This document shows, piece after piece, positions 9,058-15,870 of a stretch of DNA of 17,591 nt. Location: contig DASSRQ010000123.1 of NCBI GenBank assembly GCA_035701665.1, positions 1-17,591 on the forward strand, in the 5' to 3' direction. The notes beneath the pieces are model-generated. The model worked only from the letters and a program-made list of their open reading frames with translations, was not told where the DNA came from and did not search any database. The stretch comes from DASSRQ01 sp035701665 (GTDB lineage Bacteria > Vulcanimicrobiota > Vulcanimicrobiia > Vulcanimicrobiales > Vulcanimicrobiaceae). How positions within the stretch are numbered: the stretch's first letter is position 1; the number at the start of each line of letters is the position of its first letter. The position numbers and the translations under genes were made by a program.

Positions 9058-9076
9058 TATAACCTGGAGGGTTATA
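9058..9076. promoter_or_regulatory. Inverted repeat in the manB / phosphatase divergent promoter gap
   Basis: Perfect 7-bp arms TATAACC (9058-9064) and GGTTATA (9070-9076) flank TGGAG, in the 58-bp gap between two divergent genes. The arms look like -10 hexamers on both strands. On the plus strand the phosphatase Shine-Dalgarno GGAGG (9066-9070) sits in the loop and first stem base, so the hairpin could affect translation. It could instead be an operator. No convincing -35 element accompanies it on either strand. Confidence 0.4.
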
Positions 9077-9080
9077 CCCA

Positions 9081-10499
9081 ATGATACGGCTCCCACGGCT
9101 CTCCGCCCCCATGGTCCGCAGCGCCGGCACGCTAACAGCAGCGACGATTCTCCTTTTCGCGCTGATAATCGCGGTGGTCGGTGGTCTGAACACGCGCCGG
9201 GCCGTTAACAGCTCGTTTGCCGAACAGAGTGCGATCGGTACCGCACAGCTCGCGCTCGAGCACATGCTGCGCATCCAACTCGACGAGCAGAACTACATCC
9301 GGGCATACGTCATCACGAAAGATCCGTCCGATATCGATTCGTACCGGGTCACCGCATCGACGTTCGGCGCGGCGCACGCGGAACTCGAACGGGTGCTGGA
9401 GCAAGAGCATCTCACCGATGCGCTCGCCGCGCTCCGAGGCTACGACTCGGCGCACGAGCGCTGGCAGTCGCAGGTGGCGGAGCCGCTGCTCAACCGGCCG
9501 CAGCTCGACGCCGCGACGCTGGAGATCGTCAGCAAGAATCTGGTCGGCATCGAGAGCGACGCCGCGCACTTTATCGAAGCGCGGATGGAACTGAAGAACC
9601 GCGAGGTCCTCGACGCTACGCAGGGGCGGATCAACGAAACGATCTTCCAAGGCATAGCGGCGCTGATCATCTTCGGATTTCTTTCGATTCTGTTCTTCGG
9701 CTGGCGTTCGCGCTTGAACGCGGCGCTCGAAAGCGAGCGCGTAACCACGCAGACGCTGCAGCGTGCGTTCCGAAGCGAACACGTGCCGCTGCCGAACTGC
9801 GAGATCGGCAGCGCGTACGGCGCTGCGAATGCGGAGTTTGCAGTCGGGGGCGACGTCTTCGACGTGCACCGCCTTTCCGACCGGCTCGGATTGATTCTTA
9901 TCGCCGACGTTAGCGGCAAGGGCGTCGATGCGGCCGTCCTCACGGCATTCATCAAGTTTACGATTCGGGGCATCGCGCTGCGCCGTCGCGATCCCGGCTT
10001 TATTCTGCAAGAGTTTAACCGGGCGTTCCGCAGCACGGTAGACAACCCGAACATCTTCGTCTCGATGTTCGTCGGCATTCTCGACACGTGGTCGATGCGG
10101 CTCGATTATGCCAGCGGCGGTCACGAGATCGCGTTCGTCCGGCGCGCCGCCTCGGTCGAACAGCTCGCCGTCACCGGGCCGATTCTCGGTGTGATGGAAG
10201 AACCGTTCGAGGCGCGGACGGTCTATCTGGAACACGGCGACACGATCGTGCTCTCAACCGACGGCCTGACCGAGTCGCGCGATGCAAAAGGCGTTCTGCT
10301 GGAGGCGTCGGGCGCGATGGAGTGGATTCGTTCCGCGCCGGAAGCCCCGACGGAACTCGCGCGATCGCTGATCGAGCGTGCGCGTGCGCGCACGCGCGCA
10401 ACGATGCGCGACGATTGCGCGGTGCTTGCAATCCGGATCGCGCGTCCGAGCGAGATCGAGGCGCCGCAGCCGTCCCCTCAGGTGCAGACGCATGTTTAG
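9081..10499 (+). CDS. Membrane-bound SpoIIE-type PP2C serine phosphatase with extracytoplasmic sensor
   Basis: Predicted Mn/Mg-dependent phosphatase (RsbU/SpoIIE type) that dephosphorylates a STAS-domain anti-sigma antagonist. The 472 residues hold a first membrane helix (about 17-36), a helical extracytoplasmic region (about 40-185) resembling CHASE3 or four-helix sensors, a second membrane helix (about 189-208), and a catalytic domain from about 240. Metal-binding motifs are present: VGGDVFD (255-261), ADVSGKG (275-281), STDGLTE (Asp394, Gly395) and MRDDCAVL (Asp444, Asp445), so it should be active. No HAMP domain is obvious; a short linker joins the second helix to the phosphatase. GGAGG lies 10 nt before ATG 9081. 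It diverges from manB, and its last 8 nt overlap the small exported gene. A STAS protein, its likely substrate class, is encoded close by on the other strand. Confidence 0.92.
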   Translation: MIRLPRLSAPMVRSAGTLTAATILLFALIIAVVGGLNTRRAVNSSFAEQSAIGTAQLALEHMLRIQLDEQNYIRAYVITKDPSDIDSYRVTASTFGAAHAELERVLEQEHLTDALAALRGYDSAHERWQSQVAEPLLNRPQLDAATLEIVSKNLVGIESDAAHFIEARMELKNREVLDATQGRINETIFQGIAALIIFGFLSILFFGWRSRLNAALESERVTTQTLQRAFRSEHVPLPNCEIGSAYGAANAEFAVGGDVFDVHRLSDRLGLILIADVSGKGVDAAVLTAFIKFTIRGIALRRRDPGFILQEFNRAFRSTVDNPNIFVSMFVGILDTWSMRLDYASGGHEIAFVRRAASVEQLAVTGPILGVMEEPFEARTVYLEHGDTIVLSTDGLTESRDAKGVLLEASGAMEWIRSAPEAPTELARSLIERARARTRATMRDDCAVLAIRIARPSEIEAPQPSPQVQTHV

Positions 10500-10896
10500 G
10501 GTTGCGCTCGTGGTATTGGCGGTGGCTGCGTGCGCGCTGCCGGCAATCGCGCGCACGGCATGTCATGCCCCGCGCGGAACGCACGTGACGCTATTCGGCG
10601 GCGTCGACGACCCGGACGTACTCGTGTGGGACTCCAAAGATCGCCTGGTCCGTTATTCGGGCGGATCGGCCGATACGCGGCAGTTCTTACTGCCGCACGC
10701 GCTGCTCGGTAGGCCGGGAACGAAAGCGGTTGTCGTATCGTGTTCGACCGGCGCGGTCCATCCGAAGTTCGGCGCTCAGGATGCCGATGCGGTAGGCGTG
10801 ATGATTTTGAGCGGAAAGTATCGCGGCCGTTACGGCTGGGTGAGTTCCGGGGACGTCCACGGCGCGGGTGTATTGGAAGCGCGCGATGCCTGGTAA
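10492..10896 (+). CDS. Small exported protein of unknown function
   Basis: I do not recognise this 134-residue protein. It starts with a short basic tip and hydrophobic core (MFRVALVVLAVAACALPAIA). The segment VAAC (11-14) could be a lipobox; signal peptidase I cleavage after AIA (20) is the alternative. The mature part has two further cysteines (24 and 84) that could form a disulfide. The end, RGRYGWVSSGDVHG, resembles the GWV strand of bacterial SH3-like folds, but this is a weak hint. ATG 10492 overlaps the phosphatase stop by 8 nt and has AGGTG about seven bases upstream, so the two genes should be co-translated and this protein may work with the extracytoplasmic sensor (inference). The same frame is open up to 10378, but that part overlaps conserved phosphatase coding and reads as arginine-rich noise. 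Its last 67 nt overlap the convergent STAS gene. Confidence 0.75.
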   Translation: MFRVALVVLAVAACALPAIARTACHAPRGTHVTLFGGVDDPDVLVWDSKDRLVRYSGGSADTRQFLLPHALLGRPGTKAVVVSCSTGAVHPKFGAQDADAVGVMILSGKYRGRYGWVSSGDVHGAGVLEARDAW

Positions 10897-11153
10897 ACCG
10901 GCTCGACGGTAAACAGCCGCGTCAACCCCGCGATTTCGAGAAGCTTTTCAACCGGGCGGCTGGCCAGGATCTTGAACGGCGCGTTGCGTTCGCGGCGCAA
11001 GCGCACGAGTTCCGCTATGGCGGCGGAATCGAAGTAGGTAACCTTCGAGCAGTCGAGCGTCAACGTGTCGGCGGGGTCGGCGGCCTGCAGTAGACTGCGG
11101 AGTTCATCGGCTCGTGCGAAATCATAATCGCCGGCTAACTGTATGGTTTGCAC
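10830..11153 (-). CDS. STAS-domain protein, anti-sigma factor antagonist-like
   Basis: STAS proteins of the SpoIIAA/RsbV type bind an anti-sigma kinase when unphosphorylated and so free a sigma factor. This 107-residue protein covers the whole small domain: an initial beta strand (IQLAGDYDF), LTLDCSKVTYFDSAAIAELV with the phosphorylatable Ser43 after Asp42, then FKILASRPVEKLLEIAGLTRLF. About 18 residues after the core form a proline- and serine-containing tail made by reading into the convergent small gene. The start must be GTG 11153, since an in-frame TAA lies two codons upstream; the ribosome site is weak. The gene lies 38 bp downstream of btuD on the same strand, so it may be partly co-transcribed with the B12 genes. 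The nearby SpoIIE-type phosphatase is its probable activator. An anti-sigma kinase and sigma factor are not visible here. Confidence 0.88.
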   Translation of the reverse strand: MQTIQLAGDYDFARADELRSLLQAADPADTLTLDCSKVTYFDSAAIAELVRLRRERNAPFKILASRPVEKLLEIAGLTRLFTVEPVYQASRASNTPAPWTSPELTQP

Positions 11154-11167
11154 GGGTTAGTGTATTC

Positions 11168-11191
11168 CACGTTACGCTTACCGTAAACGTG
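11168..11191 (-). repeat. Inverted repeat filling the gap after btuD
   Basis: Directly after the btuD stop the minus strand reads CACGTTTACG, then GTAA, then GCGTAACGTG. The arms pair over nine bases with one bulged T. It could be a stem-loop at the 3' end of the B12 transcript that limits read-through to the STAS gene, or an mRNA stabiliser. No T-run follows, so it is not a standard intrinsic terminator. Confidence 0.45.
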
Positions 11192-11956
11192 CTACGCCGG
11201 AAAAATTCGGACGCTTCCGTTTTCGAGCCGGACCGAACGCAACTCCAACCCGTAGGCGAGCGCAGCCGTATTCCCAGCCAAAACACGCTCCGGCGTATCG
11301 TAAGCGAGTAAGCGGCCGTCGCCGATTAAGAGGATCTTGTCGGCAAACGCCGCGGCTTCGTTCAAGTCGTGCAGCGCGCACACGACCGTACGTCCCGACG
11401 CGCAGAGCGAGCGCAGGAGCCGGAGCACTTCTTGCGCGTTGCGGACGTCAAGATGGCTCGTCGGCTCGTCCAAAAGCAGCACGGGCGCTTCTTGAGCGAG
11501 CGACAAGGCGATCCAAACGCGTTGCCGTTCGCCGCTCGAAAGCGTATCGAATTGACGCTCTTCGAACCCCTGAAGATGCACGGCCTCGAGCGCCTTGGCT
11601 ACCGCCGAATCGTCGCGTTCGTCGCGGCGCCAATCCCACCAGCCGTGGTGAGCGTATCTGCCCATCGCCACGACGTCGGCGACGCGCAGTTTATCGAAGA
11701 AGATGTCGTCGCCGGTTTGATGCGAGATCGTTGCGGCACGTTCGGCATGCGTAAGATTTTTGAGATCGCGTCCGCCCACGTGAACCGTGCCCGAGCTGAA
11801 GGGACGGATACCGGCAAGCGTTCGCAGCAGCGTCGTTTTTCCGGCGCCGTTTGCGCCGAGGATTACGCAAAACGCACCGGCTTCGACGATGAACGAACCG
11901 GGTGCCATCAGAACGCGGTCGCCGGCGCGCAGCTCTAAGCGGTCTGCGACGATCAC
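11192..11956 (-). CDS. btuD: Vitamin B12 ABC transporter, ATP-binding subunit
   Basis: ATPase that powers cobalamin import through the BtuC channel; it belongs to the iron-siderophore/B12 importer family. From GTG 11956 it has 254 residues. Visible are Walker A GANGAGKTT (34-42), Q-loop Gln80, signature LSSGERQR (139-146), Walker B VLLLDEPTSHLD (Asp163, Glu164) and the switch His196 in CALHDLNE. The open frame extends to 12250 but that part is antisense-like noise inside btuC. GTG 11956 overlaps the btuC stop as GTGA, a classic translational-coupling junction. Sequence alone cannot separate B12 from haem or siderophore ATPases; the B12 call rests on the cobalamin riboswitch at the head of the operon. 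Confidence 0.92.
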   Translation of the reverse strand: MIVADRLELRAGDRVLMAPGSFIVEAGAFCVILGANGAGKTTLLRTLAGIRPFSSGTVHVGGRDLKNLTHAERAATISHQTGDDIFFDKLRVADVVAMGRYAHHGWWDWRRDERDDSAVAKALEAVHLQGFEERQFDTLSSGERQRVWIALSLAQEAPVLLLDEPTSHLDVRNAQEVLRLLRSLCASGRTVVCALHDLNEAAAFADKILLIGDGRLLAYDTPERVLAGNTAALAYGLELRSVRLENGSVRIFPA

Positions 11957-12936
11957 GATGCCGGCGCCCGTTCGTCGCGCACGTAGAGATAGAGAAACGC
12001 CGGCACGCCGACAAACGCGAGCAAGACGCCGATCGGAATCTCCGCCGGTGAAAACAACGAGCGGCACAACGCATCGGCGCCGGCGAGCGCAGCTGCGCCG
12101 AGCATCGCCGACGCTACAAGCGCGAAACGCGTATCCGATCCGACGATGCGGCGTGCGACGTGCGGCACGATAAGACCGACGAATCCGACTGTTCCCGAAA
12201 GCGTGACGGCGCATGCAGTCAGCAGCGATGCGGCGCACAGCACCATCCACTGCGCGCGCGGCACGTTTACGCCGACGCTGGCCGCGCGCACGTCGCCCAG
12301 ACGCAAGGCGTTGAGCGCCGGGACCGCGAGAAATGCGAGCGCCGCGCCGAGGAGTGCGTACGGCAGCGCAAACGCGAGATCGCTCCAGCCGCGCCCTGCG
12401 AGCGAACCGGCAAGCCAGCCGACGATGGCCGGTGCGGAAGATGCCGTTTGCAGTCCGGTGATGATCAGCGCGATGATCGCGGCGAACAGCGACGAGAACG
12501 AAACGCCCGCCAGAATGAGCCGCGTCGCATCGATGCCCGCACCGCGCCGCGAGAGTGCGGCAACGGCAATCGCCGTGGCCATGCCGGCGGCAAAACCAAG
12601 TGCCGGAAGAAAACCGACTGTTACGCCGACTGCGCTTCCCGCGACGATTGCCAGCGCGGCGCCCGCGCTAACGCCGGTTAGAAACGGATCGACGAGCGGA
12701 TTGCGCAGCATTCCCTGCAGCAGCGTGCCGGCCATCGCGAGCGCTGCGCCGACGACAGCGCCGATCGCGACGCGCGGCAAACGCAACTGCCAAACGATTA
12801 CACCGGCTTGCGGATCGCCGGGATGCACGAGTGCGTGAAGCACGTGCGCGGGAGCAATCCACGTCCCGCCGGCCAGCAAACTGCCGAGCAGTACTGCAAG
12901 TACCGCGAGCAGGATGCCGGCCAGTTTGACGATCAC
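11953..12936 (-). CDS. btuC: Vitamin B12 ABC transporter, permease subunit (FecCD/BtuC family)
   Basis: Inner-membrane channel of the B12 importer, working as a dimer with BtuD and receiving substrate from BtuF. The 327 residues match E. coli BtuC in length and show about ten hydrophobic helices. Family motifs include RLPR (residues 53-56), AGTLLQGMLRNPL, VGFVGLIVPHVARRIVG, and the C-terminal AEIPIGVLLAFVGVPAFLYL. The start is GTG 12936, one base after the btuB TAA, with no clear Shine-Dalgarno, so translation probably depends on ribosomes finishing btuB. Its stop overlaps btuD. The family also imports haem and siderophores; the riboswitch upstream points to cobalamin. Confidence 0.93.
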   Translation of the reverse strand: MIVKLAGILLAVLAVLLGSLLAGGTWIAPAHVLHALVHPGDPQAGVIVWQLRLPRVAIGAVVGAALAMAGTLLQGMLRNPLVDPFLTGVSAGAALAIVAGSAVGVTVGFLPALGFAAGMATAIAVAALSRRGAGIDATRLILAGVSFSSLFAAIIALIITGLQTASSAPAIVGWLAGSLAGRGWSDLAFALPYALLGAALAFLAVPALNALRLGDVRAASVGVNVPRAQWMVLCAASLLTACAVTLSGTVGFVGLIVPHVARRIVGSDTRFALVASAMLGAAALAGADALCRSLFSPAEIPIGVLLAFVGVPAFLYLYVRDERAPAS

Positions 12937-12937
12937 G

Positions 12938-14806
12938 TTACTTAGCCGAGAGCTCCAGCACGAACGAACGTCCCGGCATCGGGAATCCGTTTACCGCCGA
13001 GTAGCGCTCGTTGCCCAGGTTGAATCCGCGCAGCGAGATCGATGCGCGCTCGCCCGCGCGTACCGTGACGAAGGCGTCGATGGCGGTGAATGCAACCGGC
13101 TGCTGCCATTGCGGCACCGTAGTCGAGATCTCACCGCGCGCCCCTTGCGAACGTGCCGACACACCGAACGCGCTGACGAACGCATCCTGCGAGCGAGCTG
13201 CGTAGTTTAGTCCGAGCGTTGCCGCAAAGACCGGATCGTTCGGAAGGCGCGCTTGCGTGTCGACGTTTTCCGCACGGTACAGATCGGTCAGCGCGAGCGA
13301 AGCCCAGATACCGTTGACCGGAACCGTCTTCGCTGTAAACGTGAGCCCTTCGATGAACGCATGATCGACGTTGCAGGCTTCGTACGTGAAACTCGACGGA
13401 TCGATCGTGCATGCCGGCCCGACGGATGCAACCGGCTCCGCTTCGATCAGATTGCGCGTGCGGTTTCCGAACCAGCCGATGGACACACCGCCGAGCAGCG
13501 AGGAATCGACGAGTGTCGCGTCCGCTACTTGAGCGCGTTCGGGATGCAACTGCGCGTTGCCGTAGCCGGGGAAGAAGAGTTCGGTCGCATTCGGTGCGCG
13601 GAAAGCCGTTGCCGCATTCACTTTCAGCGCCGTATCGGGTGCAAGCCGCACGACGAAACCCGCGCTCGGCGAGACTTCGCCGCCGAGACTTCCGTCGCGT
13701 TCGCCGCGCAGTCCCGCATACGCACTACCCCAGGACGTCGTGACGCGATCTTCAGCATAGAGCGCCGCTTGCGCCATCGAATCAACGGCGATGTCGCCGA
13801 AACCGTCGTCTGCGCGCACGAATCCGCGCGAAAGATCGATGCCGTACAGCAGTTGATTGTTCGCACCGCGAACGACGTTGCGCAGTCCGAGCGTCACGCG
13901 TGCATCCGTCGAAAGCGCGATGCCGGGCTGGAAGCACTGCGGATCGCCGGCGGAATCGCAATAATAGCCGATCTTTTGCGACGTAGCGCCGGCCTGCAGC
14001 GTTGCCGCCGATTGCGCGGTGCGGCGGTCGAGCGTGAGATCGATGTTTTTGTTCTCGTCGTTTTCACGCGCGGACGGCGTCAAAAACGACAGCGGCCCGG
14101 GAGCGCCGCCGTTATCGCTCTGGATCCCCGCGCGAAGCGCAGCCGAGATCGATCCGAACGTGTGCTCGATGTTGCCGTGCAGCGCCGTGCTGCTGTAATC
14201 GGCATCGCCGCGCGTCGTACCGTCCGGCAAGCCGAACGCGTTGCCCGCGCTGATGCGATCGTATTGAATGTTGGGCGTTTGAAGGGCGATTTCGGAGTCG
14301 TCGAACGATCCGCTGCGCAGCGTCGCCGACGTTTCGCTGCGGCGATCCGTGATGACGTTGATAATCCCGCCGATGGCGCCGGTGCCGTAGAGCGTCGAGC
14401 CGCCGCCTTCGACGACTTCGATGCGCTCGACGCCCGTCGTCGGCATCGTTCCGAGTTCGACGGAGTTCGAGAACGAACCGGGTGCGGGAACGCCGTCCAC
14501 CAAGATGAGCGTTTGCGCCGAACTGCTTCCGCGCAGCGAGAAATCTACGGCGGCGCCGATCGCTCCGAGGGGCGATATCGTCAGCGCGGGAATCGATTGC
14601 AGCGCCTGCGCGACGGTGCGGTAGCCGTTGCGCTGGATCTCTTCGCGCGTAACCGTATAGGTCGTGCGCGCGGTGTTGCGCACGGTGGAGTCGGTGCGCT
14701 CGCTCGTGTACACGTGCGCGATCTCGGGCTGGGCGCTCGGCGAGGGTGACGGAGACGGATTGAGTGCGAGCACGCTGCACAGCGCGCACGCAGAGAAAAG
14801 AAGCAT
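12938..14806 (-). CDS. btuB: TonB-dependent outer-membrane receptor, probably for vitamin B12
   Basis: Outer-membrane beta-barrel with an N-terminal plug that takes up cobalamin using TonB energy. From ATG 14806 it has 622 residues. A hydrophobic leader (MLLFSACALCSVLAL) and a Pro-Ser tract (NPSPSPSPSA) precede a possible TonB-box region and the plug (about 45-155), which shows LRGSSSAQTLILVDGVP and VERIEVVEGGGSTLYGTGA. The barrel ends RYSAVNGFPMPGRSFVLELSAK, split here as RYSAVNGFPMPGRSF plus VLELSAK. Two cysteine pairs lie in probable surface loops (YYCDSAGDPQCF and ACTIDPSSFTYEAC). The start is decided by AAGGAAGG (14821-14814): it is seven bases from ATG 14806 but only one from TTG 14812, which opens the longest frame. 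The leader lacks the usual basic residues, which is odd. It lies directly downstream of the cobalamin riboswitch and is followed by btuC and btuD. Confidence 0.92.
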   Translation of the reverse strand: MLLFSACALCSVLALNPSPSPSPSAQPEIAHVYTSERTDSTVRNTARTTYTVTREEIQRNGYRTVAQALQSIPALTISPLGAIGAAVDFSLRGSSSAQTLILVDGVPAPGSFSNSVELGTMPTTGVERIEVVEGGGSTLYGTGAIGGIINVITDRRSETSATLRSGSFDDSEIALQTPNIQYDRISAGNAFGLPDGTTRGDADYSSTALHGNIEHTFGSISAALRAGIQSDNGGAPGPLSFLTPSARENDENKNIDLTLDRRTAQSAATLQAGATSQKIGYYCDSAGDPQCFQPGIALSTDARVTLGLRNVVRGANNQLLYGIDLSRGFVRADDGFGDIAVDSMAQAALYAEDRVTTSWGSAYAGLRGERDGSLGGEVSPSAGFVVRLAPDTALKVNAATAFRAPNATELFFPGYGNAQLHPERAQVADATLVDSSLLGGVSIGWFGNRTRNLIEAEPVASVGPACTIDPSSFTYEACNVDHAFIEGLTFTAKTVPVNGIWASLALTDLYRAENVDTQARLPNDPVFAATLGLNYAARSQDAFVSAFGVSARSQGARGEISTTVPQWQQPVAFTAIDAFVTVRAGERASISLRGFNLGNERYSAVNGFPMPGRSFVLELSAK

Positions 14807-14813
14807 CTGCAAG

Positions 14814-14821
14814 CCTTCCTT
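14814..14821 (-). promoter_or_regulatory. btuB ribosome binding site that decides the start codon
   Basis: The minus strand reads AAGGAAGG, a strong Shine-Dalgarno. It lies seven bases from ATG 14806 and only one base from TTG 14812, so ATG is the better start. It sits between the riboswitch aptamer and the coding region, where translational control would act. Confidence 0.75.
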
Positions 14822-14836
14822 GACGCGAGGAGTTAG

Positions 14837-14980
14837 ACGTTTGCAGAGGTTTCCTGACTTGCGGATCGATGCCGATTGCCCGGGCCTTCCCCTTCAACTG
14901 AAGAGTGACTTCGGGCGGCTCCCCGCCTACAGTGGCGCGACCGTGCCGGTTTTCGACCGGCTTCCCTCGCGCAAACGTTG
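14837..14980 (-). ncRNA. Cobalamin riboswitch upstream of btuBCD
   Basis: Minus-strand RNA aptamer that binds adenosylcobalamin or a related cobalamin and normally lowers expression of B12 uptake genes. Recognised by the conserved core: GAGGGAAGCCGGT, an ACCGGC return strand, CACGGTCGCGCCACTGTA (14944-14927), and the B12 box AAGTCAGGAAACCT (about 14860-14847). A closing P1-like helix is visible, ACGTTTGC (14978-14971) with GCAAACGT (14844-14837). The aptamer ends about 15 nt before the btuB Shine-Dalgarno and no T-run terminator follows, so control is probably at translation initiation (inference). Upstream edges are approximate. Btu gene content downstream supports the identification independently. 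Confidence 0.95.
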
Positions 14981-14988
14981 AGGCCGAC

Positions 14989-15006
14989 CCTGTTCCCACG
15001 AGCAGG
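14989..15006. repeat. Short inverted repeat between the riboswitch and btuF
   Basis: CCTGTTC (14989-14995), loop CCAC, GAGCAGG (15000-15006). As plus-strand RNA it pairs over seven bases with one G-U; as minus-strand RNA it has one mismatch. It lies between the aptamer and the btuF start, in the only space left for the two divergent promoters. It could be an operator, part of the btuF leader, or a chance repeat. Confidence 0.3.
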
Positions 15007-15039
15007 CGTGCGGTCCTGTTTGTAGGAAGCGCCGACGCG

Positions 15040-15870
15040 GTGAAATTCGTGTTTTTCGCGCTGCTCGCGGCGCTGGCCGGCTGCGCTCGGGCAGGCTCCG
15101 TCTCCAACGGACCCGTGCCGCAAGCGCACCGGATCGTTACGCTCATGCCGTCGTTCGCCGAAGACGTGTGCGCGCTCGGTGCGCGCGATCGCCTCGTCGC
15201 GGTCTCCGAATACAGCGGCGACGTGCCGTGCGCGCGCGGACTGCCGGAAGTCAACAACTTTTCGTCCGTCAACACGGAGAAGATCGTTTCGCTGCACGCC
15301 GATCGCGTGTTCGCGCTTCCGGAGCAAGCGGGAATGGCACAAGGTTTGAAGCGTGCGGGTATTCCGGTGACGTTTCTGCCTGACGACGGCTATAACGACA
15401 TTTTCACCGATCTCCAAGCGATTGGCGATGCAACGGGGCGCTCAGGCGCCGCCGCGCAGCTGATCGCCCATTTAAAGACGCAGACCGCGCGTCTGCGCGA
15501 AACCGAGCGTTACCGCAAAACGCCGTCGGTGCTGTTCGTCGAACAGGCCGCGCCGCTGTGGACGATCGGACCGAAATCATACATCGCGACGCTGATCGGC
15601 CTTGCCGGCGGCCGCATTGCGACCGCGTCGCTGCGCACCTCGTATGCACAGTTTTCCGATGAAGCACTCCTGCGCGCCGACCCCGACGTTATCGTCGCGA
15701 CCGCCGATTCGCGCATCGATCAGGTGCTGGGGCGCGAACCGTGGCGCACCCTGCGCGCCGTTCGCGCGCATCGCGTGTTCGTTGCGGCTGATTCGAATAT
15801 GCTCGTGCGCCCGTCACCTCGCTACGTCAAAGGTTTGCAATGGCTGATCGCGCGCTTCTCGTCGCTGTAG
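15040..15870 (+). CDS. btuF: Vitamin B12 substrate-binding lipoprotein (PeripBP_2 family)
   Basis: Periplasmic binding protein that delivers cobalamin to BtuCD. From GTG 15040 it has 276 residues. The start gives a clean lipoprotein signal (KFVFFALLAALAGC, lipobox LAGC, Cys15), so the mature protein should be membrane-anchored. The fold is shown by RIVTLMPSFAEDVCALG (31-47), a family-typical opening strand and helix, VNNFSSVNTEKIVSLHADRV, and RADPDVIVAT further on. AGGAAG lies about 10 nt upstream. The frame is open back to 14905 but that would code through the antisense of the riboswitch, so it is rejected. It is divergent from btuB, so the riboswitch on the minus strand cannot control it in cis. 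Its 3' end overlaps hflX by 31 bp. Confidence 0.9.
   Translation: MKFVFFALLAALAGCARAGSVSNGPVPQAHRIVTLMPSFAEDVCALGARDRLVAVSEYSGDVPCARGLPEVNNFSSVNTEKIVSLHADRVFALPEQAGMAQGLKRAGIPVTFLPDDGYNDIFTDLQAIGDATGRSGAAAQLIAHLKTQTARLRETERYRKTPSVLFVEQAAPLWTIGPKSYIATLIGLAGGRIATASLRTSYAQFSDEALLRADPDVIVATADSRIDQVLGREPWRTLRAVRAHRVFVAADSNMLVRPSPRYVKGLQWLIARFSSL

Noticed and set aside
9132..10235. 367-codon minus-strand open frame antisense to the phosphatase
   Set aside because: Composition is that of a shadow frame and the plus-strand protein shows all catalytic motifs.
13253..14749. 498-codon plus-strand open frame antisense to btuB
   Set aside because: Arginine-rich, no domain, and opposite a clear TonB receptor; long empty frames are expected in GC-rich DNA.
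14812..14814. TTG at 14812 as the btuB start
   Set aside because: It lies one base from the Shine-Dalgarno; ATG 14806 is correctly spaced.
14978..15070. Minus-strand promoter for btuBCD, with TACAAA as a -10 and TTTCAC as a -35
   Set aside because: The -35 match is too poor to claim; only the need for a promoter near here is certain.
14112..15275. 387-codon minus-strand open frame spanning the btuB 5' end, the riboswitch and btuF
   Set aside because: It would code through the riboswitch and is out of frame with btuB; no recognisable protein.
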